5,802 bases of DNA from Nanobdellota archaeon. Lineage in GTDB: Archaea > Thermoproteota > Nitrososphaeria > Nitrososphaerales > Nitrosopumilaceae. The notes below the pieces were generated by a model. It saw only the letters and a list, made by a program, of their open reading frames with translations, had not been told where the DNA came from and searched no databases. Below are positions 5,674 to 5,802 of this stretch, in pieces; positions within the stretch are counted from its first letter, which is position 1; every line of letters starts with the position of its first letter. The stretch spans positions 1 to 5,802 of the forward strand of contig JAAUVF010000066.1 in the NCBI GenBank assembly GCA_012030815.1, read 5' to 3'. The position numbers and the translations under genes are program-made.

Positions 5674-5802
5674 TTATCTAACTGAAACTCGTTTTTTAGT
5701 ATTTTTTCGTGCGGGTCTGCTAGTCTTTTCTGTTTTTAGCTTTGGTTTATCTGTGGATATGCTTACACCCTTTTTTTGGCCTTTACGTCTAGCAGCATTT
5801 CT
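5674..5802 (-). CDS. 3' end of a gene with a strongly basic C-terminal tail
   Basis: An open minus-strand frame runs in from the right edge and ends at TAA 5676-5674. The 42 visible residues begin RNAARRKGQKKGVS and end KNTKKRVSVR. About 40% are Lys or Arg, and no fold is apparent. Such tails are typical of ribosomal proteins, chromatin proteins or nucleic-acid enzymes, where they bind RNA or DNA. The frame is supported by its length without stops, its composition and the fact that it ends exactly where the JAMM gene ends. The main part of the protein lies outside the window, so no identity is proposed. Because other genes in the window have slipped frames, the reading of this tail should be treated with some care. 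Confidence 0.5.
   Translation of the reverse strand, partial: RNAARRKGQKKGVSISTDKPKLKTEKTSRPARKNTKKRVSVR
5692..5707 (+). terminator. possible U-tract terminator after the JAMM gene
   Basis: Two T6 runs (5692-5697 and 5702-5707) occur 18-34 nt after the JAMM stop. Archaeal RNA polymerase ends transcription at U-rich tracts without needing a hairpin, so these could stop the cupredoxin-JAMM transcript. They are also simply the antisense of lysine codons in the converging gene, so the call is weak. Confidence 0.3.

Noticed and set aside
1..5802. tRNA/rRNA genes, CRISPR repeats, insertion sequences, attachment sites
   Set aside because: Reading both strands showed no cloverleaf, no regularly spaced repeats, no transposase or integrase and no terminal inverted repeats. 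The only repeats are the homologous AAA domains and the cupredoxin duplication.

Overview
The window looks like chromosomal DNA of an ammonia-oxidising archaeon of the Nitrososphaerota (Thaumarchaeota), most likely a Nitrosopumilus-like marine lineage. The reasons are the low G+C, tight gene packing, TTG starts, a leaderless-type archaeal TATA promoter, archaeal-type EF-1 beta and Cdc48/VAT, and a multi-helix membrane protein carrying amicyanin-like copper domains next to a heme O synthase. The assignment rests on protein recognition alone; no search was run.

Layout. (a) 1-195: the 3' end of an unrecognised + strand gene whose frame is broken at least once. (b) 247-3188: a compact + strand operon: an HVO_2753-type zinc-ribbon protein, elongation factor 1-beta, a full-length two-ring AAA+ ATPase Cdc48/VAT, and a small winged-helix-like protein. 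Gaps between genes are 4, 8 and 2 nt, and EF-1 beta and Cdc48 both start with TTG. A TATA box centred about 26 nt before the first ATG (247) points to a leaderless transcript. (c) 3196-4105 on the - strand: protoheme IX farnesyltransferase (ctaB), whose frame is interrupted at two places by about three small indels. (d) 4106-4178: a short divergent promoter region. (e) 4179-5270 on the + strand: a membrane protein with five predicted helices and two tandem type 1 copper domains. (f) 5273-5673 on the + strand: a JAMM/MPN+ metalloprotease that starts 2 nt after the cupredoxin stop and whose frame is broken in an A8 run. (g) 5674-5802 on the - strand: the 3' end of a gene encoding a very basic tail; its stop codon directly abuts the JAMM stop.

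Functionally the window joins two themes. One is protein synthesis and quality control: EF-1 beta, a zinc-ribbon protein, a Cdc48 unfoldase ending in a proteasome-docking HbYX-type tail (Phe-Tyr-Gly), and a JAMM isopeptidase. The other is copper/heme respiration: heme O synthase divergent from a membrane copper protein. No mobile element, CRISPR array, tRNA or rRNA was seen. I found no clearly new system. The most informative points are the HbYX tail and Cys-containing Walker A motifs of Cdc48, the duplicated linker-cupredoxin unit, and a repeated pattern of mostly homopolymer-associated frameshifts in three genes. Those frameshifts probably reflect sequence errors, but this needs checking.
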